Part shown: positions 42,019 to 53,731 of the stretch, one piece after another
Layout: each line of letters starts with the position of its first letter
Numbering within the stretch: the stretch's first letter is position 1
NCBI GenBank assembly: GCA_023055505.1
Contig: JALIRH010000001.1
Coordinates: 93,774,530 to 93,838,529, forward strand
From: Callipepla californica brunnescens
Taxonomy: Eukaryota; Chordata; Aves; Galliformes; Odontophoridae
DNA: 64,000 nt
Reading direction: 5' to 3'
Program-made: the position numbers and the translations under genes
The notes under the pieces: model-generated
Told to the model about the DNA's origin: nothing
The model's database searches: none
Seen by the model: the letters and a program-made list of their open reading frames with translations, nothing else

Positions 42019-44008
42019 AAATGAGTATGCATAAGGGAGAAAATATATGCATTATGATGATTATCAAAAGGCTATGTTCTGAATAGCCATGTTTCATTTA
42101 TGATCATTTATGATCATAATTCATTTTATGATGATTTATGATTAATGTCTAAAAGCATATGCTACAATGAAAAACTGCTGCTGACTGAACTACTATTAAT
42201 TTTTTTCTAAGAAAAAGGAAAGACAAAAAAAAGAAAAAAAAAAGACAAAGAAAAGAAAGACACAAAGAAATGCTGAAAGCTCAATATCTATTAAGAAAAA
42301 AAAGCTTTCAAAAACATCCGAAAGCAATACTATCAAGTTTTTCACATAAACAACACATACCTATATCCATAAGAGACACATCTCATCACGCTAACCCAAG
42401 GTTCAGTAAGAAACACAAATCCAAAGTAGAGGTTGTATAATAGTACACTTTTATTGAAGTTATTATGCATAAAGAGGATCAACCACTTCATTATCATAGC
42501 GTTATTTGTTATTTATTACATCTCAGTCTGAAGAGTTTTGAGTAGAAAAAAACTGTATGTAACTGTTATCTCCTCAGTATACAGGAATATTCCTTTACAC
42601 ATGAATTCATCTCTTGTCATTTGCACATAAAGGAACTAGTCAATTTAGAATCTCTGGAAGAGCTGGATTTATTTTGCTGTGCAAGCAGTTTTCAGACAGG
42701 TACTGACTTTTCATTCCATGTGACTTTAAAATGTGATGTGTTCCATTGGTAGGAAGTAAAATCTCACACTCTAAGCTGTTGCTGTATTCGTCTTATAATT
42801 CTGATGTCTGGCATAAAAAAAGTCACATCTTCACCTGGAAGGAGAAGTAGAACTTCTTTGCCTCTCCTGAGGCCAATACTAATGCTAATACTTCACTAAA
42901 TTGCACAAGAATGATGCAAACTGCAGGAGACTGAAAAGGTCACCTTGCAATGCCTCCTGTTTATGCCCAGTGAGCAGTAAACCTGAGGCTAAGTACAAAA
43001 AAAACCATCTCTAATAAACTGGCAAGTAATCCTCCCATAGAATCCATGAGGCAGCTTCATTAGCTGCTTAGTTTTTTAGTTATCTATTCATAAAGTTATG
43101 ACTTTTGTCATTATTACTTGCAATTAGTATAGCCATTATTCTCCCGTTCTTTGCTTCATATACCGTTACCATTTCCAACTACTTTGCTCCTTAATTTTAA
43201 TCTGGTAAATCTCCAGCTATTCCACTGGTAATGTATGATACTTATCAATGTTAGCTTTTTGGGGAATGTATTGGTATTTTGAAAGATGAAAAGAAGTCAT
43301 AATTACCCTGTTGAAATAAATGCCTATATCTTGACTTGAGATGCATACCTCTAGAGCTTACATTTTCAATAGGTTTAATTTGAACAGGAAAATGTTCAGT
43401 CCTAATTTAAATGAGATCACAATTACATGCAATGCAATACGACTTCGAGTCATCTACAGCGGTAGGAAAGCAGAGAATAAATTCTTTGTCAAGAACTATA
43501 CTGACACATTACGTAAATGTACATATTTGTAATGTCTTTATTAACAAAGCTGAGTTTCAAAATTTTACGTGCCTAACTATAGCTTTTGCTTTTCTAATTC
43601 TAAGACATTTATAGTTTTGGAAAGGTTTTTTTCTTTTTCAAGAATTTTAAAATAAATCATTATTTTTCCTATAAGAAAACCTGGGAAATTTTAAATACAT
43701 TACACCTCTGGAAATTCTAAATCTTTATACCTGCATTTTTAGAATGAAGGAAAAATTAAACCAAAATAAAAATAAAAAAATAATAATAAAAAAAGAAACT
43801 CCTGACTAAAACTCTGAAGTCCTAAGCTGAAAAATATTAGGGGTATATATGTAGAATTAGCTTGGCACACTGTCCACTAATATCTGAGCAGAGTTTTTTA
43901 GATATTCCATATGTGGAGGGGGAAGGTTCATACACAAAACCACAGTTAAGAATAGAGTCCCAAATGTACAGAAATGTAATTTTGCAAAGAAAAGCCCCAG
44001 GTGTTTTG
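42019..44008. other. AT-rich single-copy DNA
   Basis: No gene recognised. 42090-42145 holds short repeats of 'tttatgatcat', and 42200-42300 is A-rich. Confidence 0.5.
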
Positions 44009-44545
44009 GAATCAGAGAATTATAGAATGTTTTGGGTTAGAATGGACATTTAAAATTGTTTAGTTCCATACTCAGGGCAGGAACACCTTCAACTAGACTA
44101 CATTGCTCAAAGCCTCATCCAATGTGGCCTTGAGCCCATCCAGGGTTGGAGTATCTGCAGCTTTTCTGGGCAAACCATTCCTGTGCCTCAGCATAGTTGA
44201 TTTGTAATCGACTAACACCTCCAAGCCCTTTTTCTCAAAACTGTTCTTAAGCTATTCTTCAACCAGCCTGTATTTGTGCTTTGATTTGCTCCAAGCCTTG
44301 CACATGGCTTTGTTGAACCTCATAAAGTTCACACAGGCCCACCTCTTGAGCTTGACAATGTCCCTTTGGATGACAGTTCTTCTTTCAGGGTCAGGGCAAC
44401 ACAGCTTGGTATCATCTGCAAACTTGCTCAGGGAGCACAGTCCCACTGTCCATGTAACGAAGTTGTTAAATGGGGTGGCTTCTAGCACTGACTCCTGAGG
44501 AGCATTGCTCATCACATTCTCCACCTGAACACTGAACTGTTAGCC
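44009..44545 (-). mobile_element. CR1 LINE fragment with internal deletion
   Basis: Antisense CR1 from the terminal 'gaatcagagaattatagaat' through the ORF2 region. The minus frame 44252-44524 contains 'SNAPQESVLEATPFN', 'SKFADDTKLCC' and 'HMRFNKA'-like text. The FADD tetrad is the reverse-transcriptase catalytic box. The usual C-terminal stretch between about 44195 and 44215 is deleted, joining 3' UTR-proximal sequence directly to the palm region. Confidence 0.92.
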
Positions 44546-45406
44546 ACAGTTATTTTATTGTGACCATCCAGACAATGAAGTGAAAAAGAAAACCAACAGC
44601 AATAGGAAGATCGCTCTTTATTTTTGTTTTTTCTTTTTTAATTTGTTCTTTAAAAATGGCAACAAAAATGTACAAAAAGAAAATAAAATTGAAAGCAAAT
44701 TAATAAATAAAAAGAAGAATCAAAACCAAAAGCAAATTTCTCGTTTTGTAATAGATTCTTATCGTAGTTTAAGCAGAAGAAAAATTAGCCTCAGGCAATC
44801 AATGTCATTACTGACAGTTAGGAGAGAGTCCTTGATTGGGTTCCAAATTTTCAGCCAAATTGAGTTTACACTAAATTCAGCTGAGTGAATCAGTGACAAA
44901 ATGTGTCCTACACGTATACTCCCCTTCTCATGAATACACAGAATGTCTTAGGGCTCTCTCTTGATCAGGATGCTGATTCAGTGTTATCCTACTGTTGTTT
45001 ACTGTGAAAATCTCCATCTGCTCAGCAAGATTTCATTTTGTCTCACAATACAAAAGAGGCATAGGAATTGGAGGGCAGAGTGCTATCTATTTATATGAAT
45101 GTTTTATTTGTAGACAGTATTATTTATTGGATGTATAGACATTCATAAAAATAATGATGAAGTAACCAAACTCATTCTAGTCCAAACACAGAGGTTCCCA
45201 CATAAGCTTAAGAAGTATTCTCATTAAATAGTTACTGTATGGACCTTGTGGTACACAGTTATGATCCCTGCACAAAGCTTTTAAAACTAAAATTACTGGT
45301 TCCTGTTCAAGGAAAAAGATAGATTTGCAGACTCTCTCTCATCTAGGAAAATATATTAATCTCTATAGCCAACGTGCTCTTCCTGTTATGAGATCTTTCT
45401 GTTTTA
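44546..45406. other. AT-rich single-copy DNA
   Basis: No gene recognised. 44580-44750 is A-rich and produces a Lys/Asn-rich 102-codon frame that I regard as chance. Confidence 0.5.
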
Positions 45407-46112
45407 TAGAATCATAGAATCCTTTGAGTTGGAAGGAACCTTGTAAGGTCATCTAGCCCAACACCTCTGCAATGAACAGGGGCATCTACAACTAGATGAG
45501 GTTGCTCATAACCTGGTCCAGCCTGACCTTGAATGTCTTCAGGGATGGGGCATACACTACCACTCTAATCAACTTGTTCCAGTGCCTCACTAACTTTTTC
45601 ATTATATCCGGTCTAAATCTCCCCTCTGTAAATTTTGAAAGGATTTCCCTTTGTCCTGTAACAACAGTCTTTACAAAAGAATATGTCCACTTCTCTCTTA
45701 TCATTCTCTTTTAGATGCTGAAAGGCCACAATCAGGTCTTCCTGGAGACTTCTCCAGACTGAACAGACCCTACTTTCTCAGTCTGTCCTCAAAGTAGAGG
45801 TGTTCCGTTCCTTGGATCATTTTTGTGGTCCTCCTCTGAATACTCTCCAACAGGTCCATGTCTCTCCTGTACTGAGGACTCTATATCTGGACACAGTACT
45901 CCAGGTGAGACCTCACCAGCATAGAATAGAGGACCAGGATCAAATCCCTTGTTCCGCTGGTCGTGCTTCTTTTGATGCAGGTGAGGATATGGTTGACTTC
46001 CTGGACTGCAAGAGCACATTGTTGGATCAGGCACTTTAACTGCACCACACAGCTTGGTGTCACCTGCAAACTTGCTGAGGGTGAGCTTGAGGGGAAGACC
46101 TTAGAGTGGCTT
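45407..46112 (-). mobile_element. CR1 LINE fragment
   Basis: Antisense CR1 beginning 'agaatcatagaatcctttga' and 'tggaaggaaccttgtaaggt'. Minus frames 45492-45704, 45789-46034 and 45881-46144 carry broken pieces of the ORF2 C-terminus ('MKKLVRHWNKLIRVVV', 'MLVRSHLEYCVQ'). Confidence 0.94.
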
Positions 46113-46324
46113 TTAGAACTGCTGAACAAATAATTAAGCAACATAGTACATTCAACATTTAATTCTCATTTTAAATACTTATATGCATTCATACTTAATA
46201 TCTTCACAATTTCTCCAAATCATTGCTGAAATTGTCCAGAAACTTTGAACATTTTAATATATTCAAACAAAACTCAGTCATTTACTTGTATTATTATATT
46301 GTAATTTTTCATACACATCTTACA

Positions 46325-47152
46325 GAAAAATGTCTTGGAGAAAAATGGATATGATGAATGGACCACTCACTGGATAAGAAATTGGCTGGATGGTTGCCCT
46401 CGCAGAGTTGCAGTCAATGGCTCTATGTCCAAGTGGAGACAGGTGATGAGTGGCGTTCCTCAGGGATCAGTGTTGGGACTGGCGTGATTTAACATCTTTG
46501 TAGGTGACATGGACAGTAGAATTGAGTGCACCTTCAGGAATTTTGCAGATGAGAGAAAGCTGAGTGGTGCAGTTGACACTCTAGAGGGAAGGGATGCAAT
46601 CCAGAGGGACCTGGACAGGCTTTAGAGGTGAGCCCATGCCAACCTCATGAACCTGGGTCAGGGCAATTCTAAGCACGGATATGGATTGTGTGGAGAATGG
46701 CTTCAGAGTTGATGAAAATCTCAATACAAGCCATTAGTGTGTGCTTGTAGTACAGAGGGCCAATTGTATCCAAGGTTGAATCAAGATAAGCGTTACCAGG
46801 GTCAAGGGATGTGGTTCTGCTCTTCTGCTCTGCTCTCATGAGACCCCACCTGAAGTACTTCATTCAGTGATGGGGTCCCCAACACAAGGAGGACATGGAG
46901 CTATTGGAATGGGTTCAGAGAGCCACAAAGATGATCATAGGGCTGGTGCTTTTACTGTAAGGGTGGTGAGATACTGGAACAAATTGCCATTGCTGTGAAT
47001 GTCCTCTCCTTGGAAGCATTCAAGGCCAGACTGGATGACGCTTTGAGCAACCTGATCTAGAGGGAGGTATCCCCTCCTATATCAGGGGAGTTGGAACTAG
47101 GTAGTCTTAAAGGTCTCTTCCAACCCAAACTGTACTATGATTCTGTGACTAT
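46325..47152 (+). mobile_element. CR1 LINE fragment (plus orientation)
   Basis: Sense CR1 running from the reverse-transcriptase palm to the 3' end. The RT-palm block 'gttcctcagggatcagtgtt' is the classic LINE 'VPQGSVLG' segment. After it come 'aggaattttgcagatgagag' (the mutated catalytic region), the C-terminal part with deletions, and the tail 'gtcttaaaggtctcttccaa...ctatgattctgtgact'. Stops throughout. It faces the minus-strand CR1s on either side. Confidence 0.94.
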
Positions 47153-47159
47153 GAACTTT

Positions 47160-47482
47160 GGCCACCCAGTGCACTATGAGAAGAAGAAGTTCTTATGCAC
47201 TTTTATGCATAATCTATATGCATTAGTTGGTGGCCATTTCCCCTTGTTCTGTTGCCACACACTGATGAGAAGTGTCCAGCCGCATACCTTTCCCTCCCTC
47301 TCCTTAGGTATTTAGAAACATGGATCAGATTCCCTCTAAGTCTTCTTTTCTCAAAGCTGAACAGACACAGGTCTCTCAGCCTTTCCTCATGGGAGAGGTG
47401 TTCCATACCCTTTATCATCTCTGTAGCGCTCCCAGTCTTTTTTGTACTGGGGAGCCCAGAACTGGACACAATACTCCAAACT
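47160..47482 (-). mobile_element. CR1 LINE fragment
   Basis: Antisense CR1 lacking its terminal repeat. The minus frame 47203-47469 shows 'ATEMIKGMEHLSHEERLRDL', the ORF2 C-terminus. It meets the plus-strand CR1 46325-47152 tail to tail. Confidence 0.9.
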
Positions 47483-48767
47483 CATAGACTAACTAGTTTG
47501 ACCAACAAGTCATGTCAGAGCAATGAAACCATTGCTTAGAGGTATTTTTTTTCTTCTTTTTTTTTAATTTATTTAAGAGAGAATTGAGGACATATGGTAT
47601 GGCTTATTACATCTCACTCTATGCAGACTTTAGTGGGAAACTGAGAAAGCTCCATAGCTCTTTGTTCCAGTCTAGACTCCTTTCAGAAGGATGAATATTA
47701 CTCCCCTTCCACACCACATGGCCATGTGGAAGACAGAAGGGAGTAAGATGGGTCTGTTACATAGCTCCTAGGATAGGAAGATACGGGGAGATGAGGTAGG
47801 AGAAATAATCTCATGGGAAAATAAGACAGGAACTATGAGGAAAAAATGCCTGTGATATGCATGGGTATTATCTTTTAAACGAGGAGTCAGAATAGCAGAG
47901 AGCAGGTATTAGCTGTGTCTCACATCCCCAGAAACAAAGAGTAGAGTAGAAAGAAGCCAAGAGTAAAGAAGAGAAAGACTTCCACCAATGGGTGCAGTTC
48001 CTTGAATCCATTGCATACCCTGAAAACTCTGCTAGCTTTTTCAAAAATATTCTTGTTTATAATGTACTGAAAAACAGCTTGGACAAATCTCCGTCTGCTA
48101 TCACAAGCTTTCTAAGATACTAGTAAACCACACTTTTTTTTTAAATTCATTTTGCTGTTACTGCAGAACCAAACTTTACCTACAGTACTAAGTCTTGAGC
48201 TGTTTTTCAGTGTACTCTACAGCAAATCTATTGGAAAGCTAAGCAAGCAGTCATATTTCCTTTCTTCACCAACATCCTGTAATGAAAAGATGCAAAGGAG
48301 ACAAATCATTCATATCCTTCCTGTCTAAACAGTTCCTGACAGCTCATTATAATTACTGAATGCCAAGTGTGAGTTCAGTCATGTGCAAACACATGGAGAG
48401 AAATGACTCCTGTACAAGATTCAACTGGCTCAGAGACATGAAACTTCAGTAAAATGAACATAGGTTAAACAATTTACATAAATATATACACACGTGCAAA
48501 TATACAAGACCACAGTCACTGACTCAAAATTCCATTTCAAAATCTAAATTTTATTAGTGACTCATATTACACACACTACCCTCTCTCCATTCAGAATACA
48601 GTAGAATAAAATATCAGCAAAAAAATTAGAGCACAGAAAGTTTGTCTATGAAAATATGTACATGCTTCAGAATCGTCACCATCATGAGCAAATCTCCAGA
48701 CAACTTAGAAGGTACAGTAAAGGAAGTCAATGTGACACACAAATGCTTGATGATAAAATGGCTCACT
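47483..48767. other. Single-copy DNA
   Basis: No gene recognised. Contains a perfect 16-bp palindrome 'ccacatggccatgtgg' at 47714-47729. Confidence 0.5.
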
Positions 48768-49235
48768 GATCACAGAATTACAGAACTATAGGGGCTGGAA
48801 GAGACCTCTAGAGCTCATCTAGTCCAATCCCCCTGACAAAGGAGTCTCGCTAAACCAGGTTGCATAAGTAGGAGTTCAGATGGATCTTAAACATCTCCAG
48901 AGAAGGAGACTCCGGGAAGACTGTGCCAGTGCTCCATTATCCTTACTGTGAAGAAATTGCCATGCAGATTTGTGCAGAACTTTCTTGGCATTAGTTTGCG
49001 ACCATTTGCCCCCATCCTATCAACTCAGACTGGGAAGAGTTCAACCTCATCCCTTTGCCTCCTGCACTTTAGATATTTATAGATGTGGATGAGATCCCCT
49101 CTGAGTCTTTTTTCAAGGCTGAACAGACTTAGGTTGCTCAGCCTTTCCTCATAAGAGACGTGCTTCAGGCCCTTCATCATCTTTGTAGCCATCCACTGGA
49201 CTCTTTTGGGGAGATCCCTGCCTTTCTTGTACTGA
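48768..49235 (-). mobile_element. CR1 LINE fragment
   Basis: Antisense CR1: 'gatcacagaattacagaact', 'ggaagagacctctagagctc', through the ORF2 C-terminal blocks to 'cctgcctttcttgtactg', where it is truncated. It is similar in wording to the CR1 at 40018, so probably the same subfamily. Confidence 0.92.
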
Positions 49236-51694
49236 TCATATATTCAGTTCTGTTACACTGCAAGTCATTAGGGTAATAGTAATATTGTGTCCTTATATAT
49301 TAATATATGTATTTTGAGGCATTTTGAGGCACCTAAGAGGTACATGATATTTTTCCCCAGATTCAGTGGTCTTACTTCAAACACATACACTGTTACTTCA
49401 GTGCTTTAAAGTGTACAGATCTCTTTTTGAGTAGAAATTACCACTCTTCCAGTTATTATTCTAAAGTGCTTTTTATGTTTTCAGACATACTTTTCTGTTT
49501 TTTGTAGCAGTCCCTATGCATATAAATAGGTGATCCATACACGTACTAATCACTTCATCTTCAACTGGATTTCCTTATGCAGAGAACGAAATGGAAGTAA
49601 TACCTAAAATCGCGTTAAATGCAAGAGTAAATTACATGCCTTTACAGTGAAAAGGCCCAAGAGGGCTGTGCATCCATATGAAGCTCAACAGGATTTAGAG
49701 TTCTGCTATATTTTCTGAAGAGTAAATAGACTGATGAGATATAGTAGTAGCAAAGATGATTCAGTAATTAAAAAAATAATAATAAAAAAGTGGATTTTTC
49801 TTGCAACTATTAAGCAGACTTTTTCCTTAAGTCTTGTAATTTTTTTACTGCTTTTGTAATCACAGAAATTTTCATTATGTCACATACACACTGTATTTTG
49901 TAACTCAACATTTGTCTGTTTGTTTGTTTGTTTGTTTCCATTCATTTTGTATGAAGCTGACTAATGACACCAAATTAATACCTAAAAAGAAATAGTCAGT
50001 CTATGGAATAGATATAAGAGAAATAACAGAGTATGCTAACACCTAGTTTAGCAGTTTAAGCTGTAAGTACTATTTATAATCCAGTTGTGTTACATATTAT
50101 ATGTATCTTTGAAGATACTCTTAAAGCTTCCATCTATTGAAATTGCTTATGACTAGACCACCCAATTTTACTGGCTTCATGACATGTAAGTATCTATACT
50201 TTCCTTGTTGGAATGAAAAACAACCTAGCCTGATTCCCTGTTTAAAAAAAAAAAAGCAAGAGAATGTTTTGTAGCTGTTTGAAATACATGTTGTAACTTC
50301 AGCTAAATAACTTTAGAGATAAAATCAATAATCACAATTAAAAAGTATTTCAGAGCTTCAATAAGTAGTCTTTTTTTAAAAGTTTGAATTGAAGCTGCAT
50401 TTCAACTAACTATAGTTTATCTGGTGCTTCTGCTATGAGCCATATGGAGTGAGATCATTCTGAGTAAGCACACAAGCATTTCTAGTTCAAATACTGAGAA
50501 ACATGCTTCTTTGGTATAGCTCTTCCAGTAAACAAAGTAAATTAAATATTCATGAAAGGTGAACAAAGATTAACTAATTGAAACCCAGAGCAAATATTTG
50601 TAGAAATTTCTAATTATTTTCTCTATTTTTCTAATTTTGAAAAAAAAATTGAGGACATAGGATGCCAATAATTTAAATAAGGAGAAACCACTAATACATA
50701 AATGTCAATGTAGATAATTGTAAAATAACAAATACTATAATACTATTGATCTTGAAAGTCAATAATAGCAAAGATTGTGCTTAAAAATGCTGTGTGTTGG
50801 AAGTATCATATAAAAAGGTTACTTTATGAATCTCAATATCTTAGGTAGATTAATTGTATGTATAATTTCTAGTTATGTTCCTTTTGAAGGAGGAAATTTG
50901 AAGTTAAACACAAAAGGATATTTTAAAGATAATTTTAATTCAGTTTTGGAGCATACTCTCAAGTAACTTTTTGTTCATTTGAAAGCATTATTTCCTGTGC
51001 AGATCTTGAACAAATATTTGTTTTCTTTGAGTCATAGACTTTTTCTTTACTTCCCTTTAAATGTCAAATAAAATCTGGTGGAAGTTTCTCATTTGTCCTA
51101 GACCTTGATGTTATTTGCCTCTAAAATTAATCTTGGCAAGTTATTACATTCTTAAACTGGCCTTAGAAATCAGGCACACAGATGTTTGTCTGAAAAATTT
51201 ACTTTATTTGGATTAATTGCTTTTGAAGATAAAAAGTACTCTAACTTTATGCCACATCAGATGTACTTTTCTTTAGAGAAACTTGGTCACTTCTTTCAGA
51301 TTTTTGCTGGGGTATCTCAGGATTCTTCCTATTTTGCCATTCATTCTTCTTCAGATTAGTACTATATGAATAGAGCAATCCACGTTAACTTGCTCAGAAG
51401 TGCATATTCTTACTCTGCATTATTTCACATCTGTCCAAAATTAAATCTCAGCCTTTCTTTCAAGTTAAAATCCTAGTAGGTTTGAAATAGCTTTCACACA
51501 AGTTAACCCCACAAAGTTCAGCTTAGAATTTTATATTTTTACAGAAACTGATGAAAATTTCTTATGTTGTGCCCATGTATCATACACGCCATATGTATGG
51601 ATCTAAGTGAGCAATACACATCCACTTAAACAGAATTTATCAATCATCACTTAAACGAGTTTATCCAATCTGTTTAGCATATGAGAAGCCCTAC
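49236..51694. other. AT-rich single-copy DNA
   Basis: No gene recognised. A (TGTT)n tract lies at about 49913-49937. No ORF of note. Confidence 0.55.
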
Positions 51695-51900
51695 CCACAG
51701 TGAGGAGCTGTTCAGTCTGGAGACAAGGAGGTTGGAGTATTTATAAATACATGAAGAAGACACAGGAAGACTATTTTCAGAAACATCCTGTGATAGGAGT
51801 AGAAACAACGGGCAAACATTGAAATACAGTTTCATTTAAACATAATGGAATTGTTCAGTTGTTGTGGAGTCTTCATCCTTGGAGTTATTAAAAATCTAGC
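51695..51900 (+). mobile_element. Degraded CR1 LINE fragment (plus orientation)
   Basis: It has the order of CR1 ORF2 C-terminal blocks in the sense direction: 'gagctgttcagtctggagac', 'gagtatttataaatacatga', 'gggcaaacattgaaatacag', 'tttcatttaaacataatgga'. There is no terminal repeat. It is an old copy. Confidence 0.65.
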
Positions 51901-52105
51901 TAGACATATATATGTATATAAAATATAAACTGAATGGATATTAGTACAAAGATGAGTTGTGACTTTGAATGACAAAGTATACAAAATACTTGTGTGAACA
52001 AGGTAAATGAAATAGATATTTAACCTGCAAGAAAAGTTTCCCTGCTTGCCCTGGTTTTGAATTGAATAAGATTAATTTCTATTTCTATTTTAGGCATTCT
52101 ATTTC

Positions 52106-52110
52106 ACATG
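52106..52110. repeat. Target-site duplication ACATG (left copy)
   Basis: The five bases immediately before the TG terminus of the left LTR. They are repeated after the CA terminus of the right LTR at 56763-56767. Confidence 0.93.
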
Positions 52111-52211
52111 TGTCACGCTCCAATATAGAGGAGGGAGACGAGGTTCTTTAAGATTATGTGTATACCCAGCGTGAGATTAAGAAGCAACGGTTCAAATGTT
52201 GGTCCGACCAG

Positions 52212-52217
52212 TTTATT
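52212..52217 (-). terminator. Polyadenylation signal AATAAA of the 3' LTR
   Basis: TTTATT on the plus strand gives AATAAA in the sense direction ('GGTAATAAACTGG'), about 100 bases before the sense end of the LTR. Cleavage would be expected some 15-25 bases further, near 52190. The same hexamer occurs in the right LTR at 55944-55949. Confidence 0.7.
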
Positions 52218-52470
52218 ACCAATATTGACCTGAGACATGGGGAAGGGGAAGGCGGACACTGTTAAGGGTGATGGGGAAGGGAAGGCGAGCGATAGGAAAG
52301 ATAGGAAAGAAGCAAAGGTTTGTACAATGCAGGGAAAGTCACCATCCAGGATCCTAGGGGCAGTCCGGTTGCAAGCGGCTCCGGCGGTCCGAGGCAGAAG
52401 AGCAGGGAATGGCAGAAGCGGGGAGAGCAGCAGCAGCGATGGGCAGCCTTGAGCAGCAAGCAGTTGTCCT

Positions 52471-52565
52471 GGAGAAGCGGCACCGGGTCAGCACAGGAGA
52501 AGCGGCGCGGGGTCAGCCCAGGAACAGCAGCAGCCGGCACCGGAGAAGCAGCAAGGGGTCAACCC
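52471..52565. repeat. GC-rich minisatellite inside the left LTR
   Basis: Degenerate units of about 25 bp with the wording 'ggagaagcggcaccgggtca', then 'ggagaagcggcgcggggtca', then shorter variants. The right LTR has the same array at 56203-56297. The surrounding zone 52330-52620 is the most CpG-rich DNA in the window. Confidence 0.75.
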
Positions 52566-52781
52566 CGAGAGGGGCAGCAGCGAACAGTGATCAGCTCGTG
52601 AGGTCTCTCCTAAGAGAAGGCCTCTTCAGGCAGCAATAGTGAGATCAGCTCGGGTAGTCCCTCCGAAGAGAAACTCCAGCTTCGAGAAAATCCCTCGCAG
52701 AGAAAATCGCACATCTTCGTGGCTGCAGGACCCCTATTTTATCTTCCAGATTCCTCCAGTCTACGTGACAAATCCCATGCT

Positions 52782-52944
52782 GCAAGCGTCTCCTGAGATG
52801 GTTATCTCCCCAGAGATGAGTACCAAACAAAAGAGTGTTCGTTGGCCATCGCTGCCCCCATGCTAGTGTGCCAGGCAAGCATCTCCTGAGATGGCTATCT
52901 ACCCACGGAGATGAGTACCAAACAAAAGAGTGTTCAGCGGCCAT
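52782..52944. repeat. U3 direct repeat, left LTR
   Basis: Copy one spans 52782-52849 and copy two 52875-52944. Both run from 'gcaagc' through 'tctcctgagatgg' and 'gatgagtaccaaacaaaaga' to 'ggccat', with a few substitutions. The period is about 93-95 bp. It lies upstream of the TATA-like box in the sense direction, where retroviral enhancers often occur as direct repeats. The right LTR carries the same pair at 56514-56676. Confidence 0.9.
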
Positions 52945-53053
52945 TGAGCTGCCGCTTATCTCTCTTTCGTTGCCCCAGGACGTGTTCATCAGCAAACTTT
53001 GAGTCAATGGCATTCCAATAGTCTCTTACACCACCCCGTGACTCAAAGATTGC

Positions 53054-53601
53054 TTAAAAATTGGACACTGGTGATCCATGATGGTGAGAAAAAAGATAGA
53101 AAGCAGAAGGGTAAAGGAGGGAGGGGTGCAGGGAATCAAAAGTTTTCGTATAATTGTTAGTCTTGGTTACAATTGTCCCCCTGATATGTTTCACTTCATC
53201 ATCAGCAGAGGAGGTTGTAAAGTACATAGAGGATACCACACGTTGTATTAGTTGAATAAAACATGGTATCATACAAGGAACAAACAAAAGAGTTGCAATA
53301 ACACACAATGAACAGAATAAAATACATTTTACCCATGGGCCACCTGGGAGCCAGAAGAAGAGGCCAAGGTCTGGGCTTTTCCAAGTTTGGACAGGATGTA
53401 CTACTTTTGATATACCTAAAGCAATTTGTTTGCATCAATCCCATTATCATCAATCTTTAGAATAGTGAAATCATTTAATTTGCCACAGACACCCCCTTCT
53501 TCAGCTAGCAGGTAGTCCAGAACAATGTGATGCTGAAGTATTGCCACCCACATCTGTGAGGCTTGATCTGCAAGGAGATCTATGTCATAACATTCAGTGT
53601 A
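53054..53601 (-). pseudogene. Remnant of an env transmembrane subunit, frameshifted
   Basis: Two minus-strand frames together carry recognisable transmembrane-subunit features. The first (53601-53416) has a heptad-like stretch and the immunosuppressive-domain-like block 'VLDYLLAEEGGVC', then a stop. The second, offset frame (53434-53054) has 'LPGGPWVK' followed by a long hydrophobic anchor with 'VPCMIPCFIQLIQRVV' and a short tail. In place of the usual CX6CC motif, the cysteine in 'GGVCG' is followed six residues later by Thr-Ile. Signal peptide, surface subunit, furin site and fusion peptide are absent. The frame change near 53420-53437 and the missing 5' part make it non-functional. It lies about 130 bp downstream of the gag stop, exactly where pol and surface-env would have been deleted. 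Confidence 0.75.
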
Positions 53602-53731
53602 TTAAACCAAAATAACATAACCCCAGTTCAGTTTACAGGTAGTTGTTTATATGCATAATAAAAACCAAATCAAATAATGACCCTTGAGTGATAAACGTGA
53701 GCTTCCAAACATTCCCCCTTCACCCCCCTGC

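Larger units (their letters stand above)
52111..53030 (-). repeat. 3' LTR of the provirus (left copy)
   Basis: 920 bp, TG...CA ends in either orientation (plus strand TGTCACGCTCC...CTCTTACA). It is identical to the right LTR by my reading except position 52384 (G here, A at 56116). As the downstream LTR it supplies the polyadenylation signal. It contains a roughly 93-bp spaced direct repeat in U3 and a GC-rich minisatellite-like zone. ORFs inside it (for example 52645-53013 minus, 122 codons) appear identically in both LTRs and have no recognised domain. Confidence 0.97.
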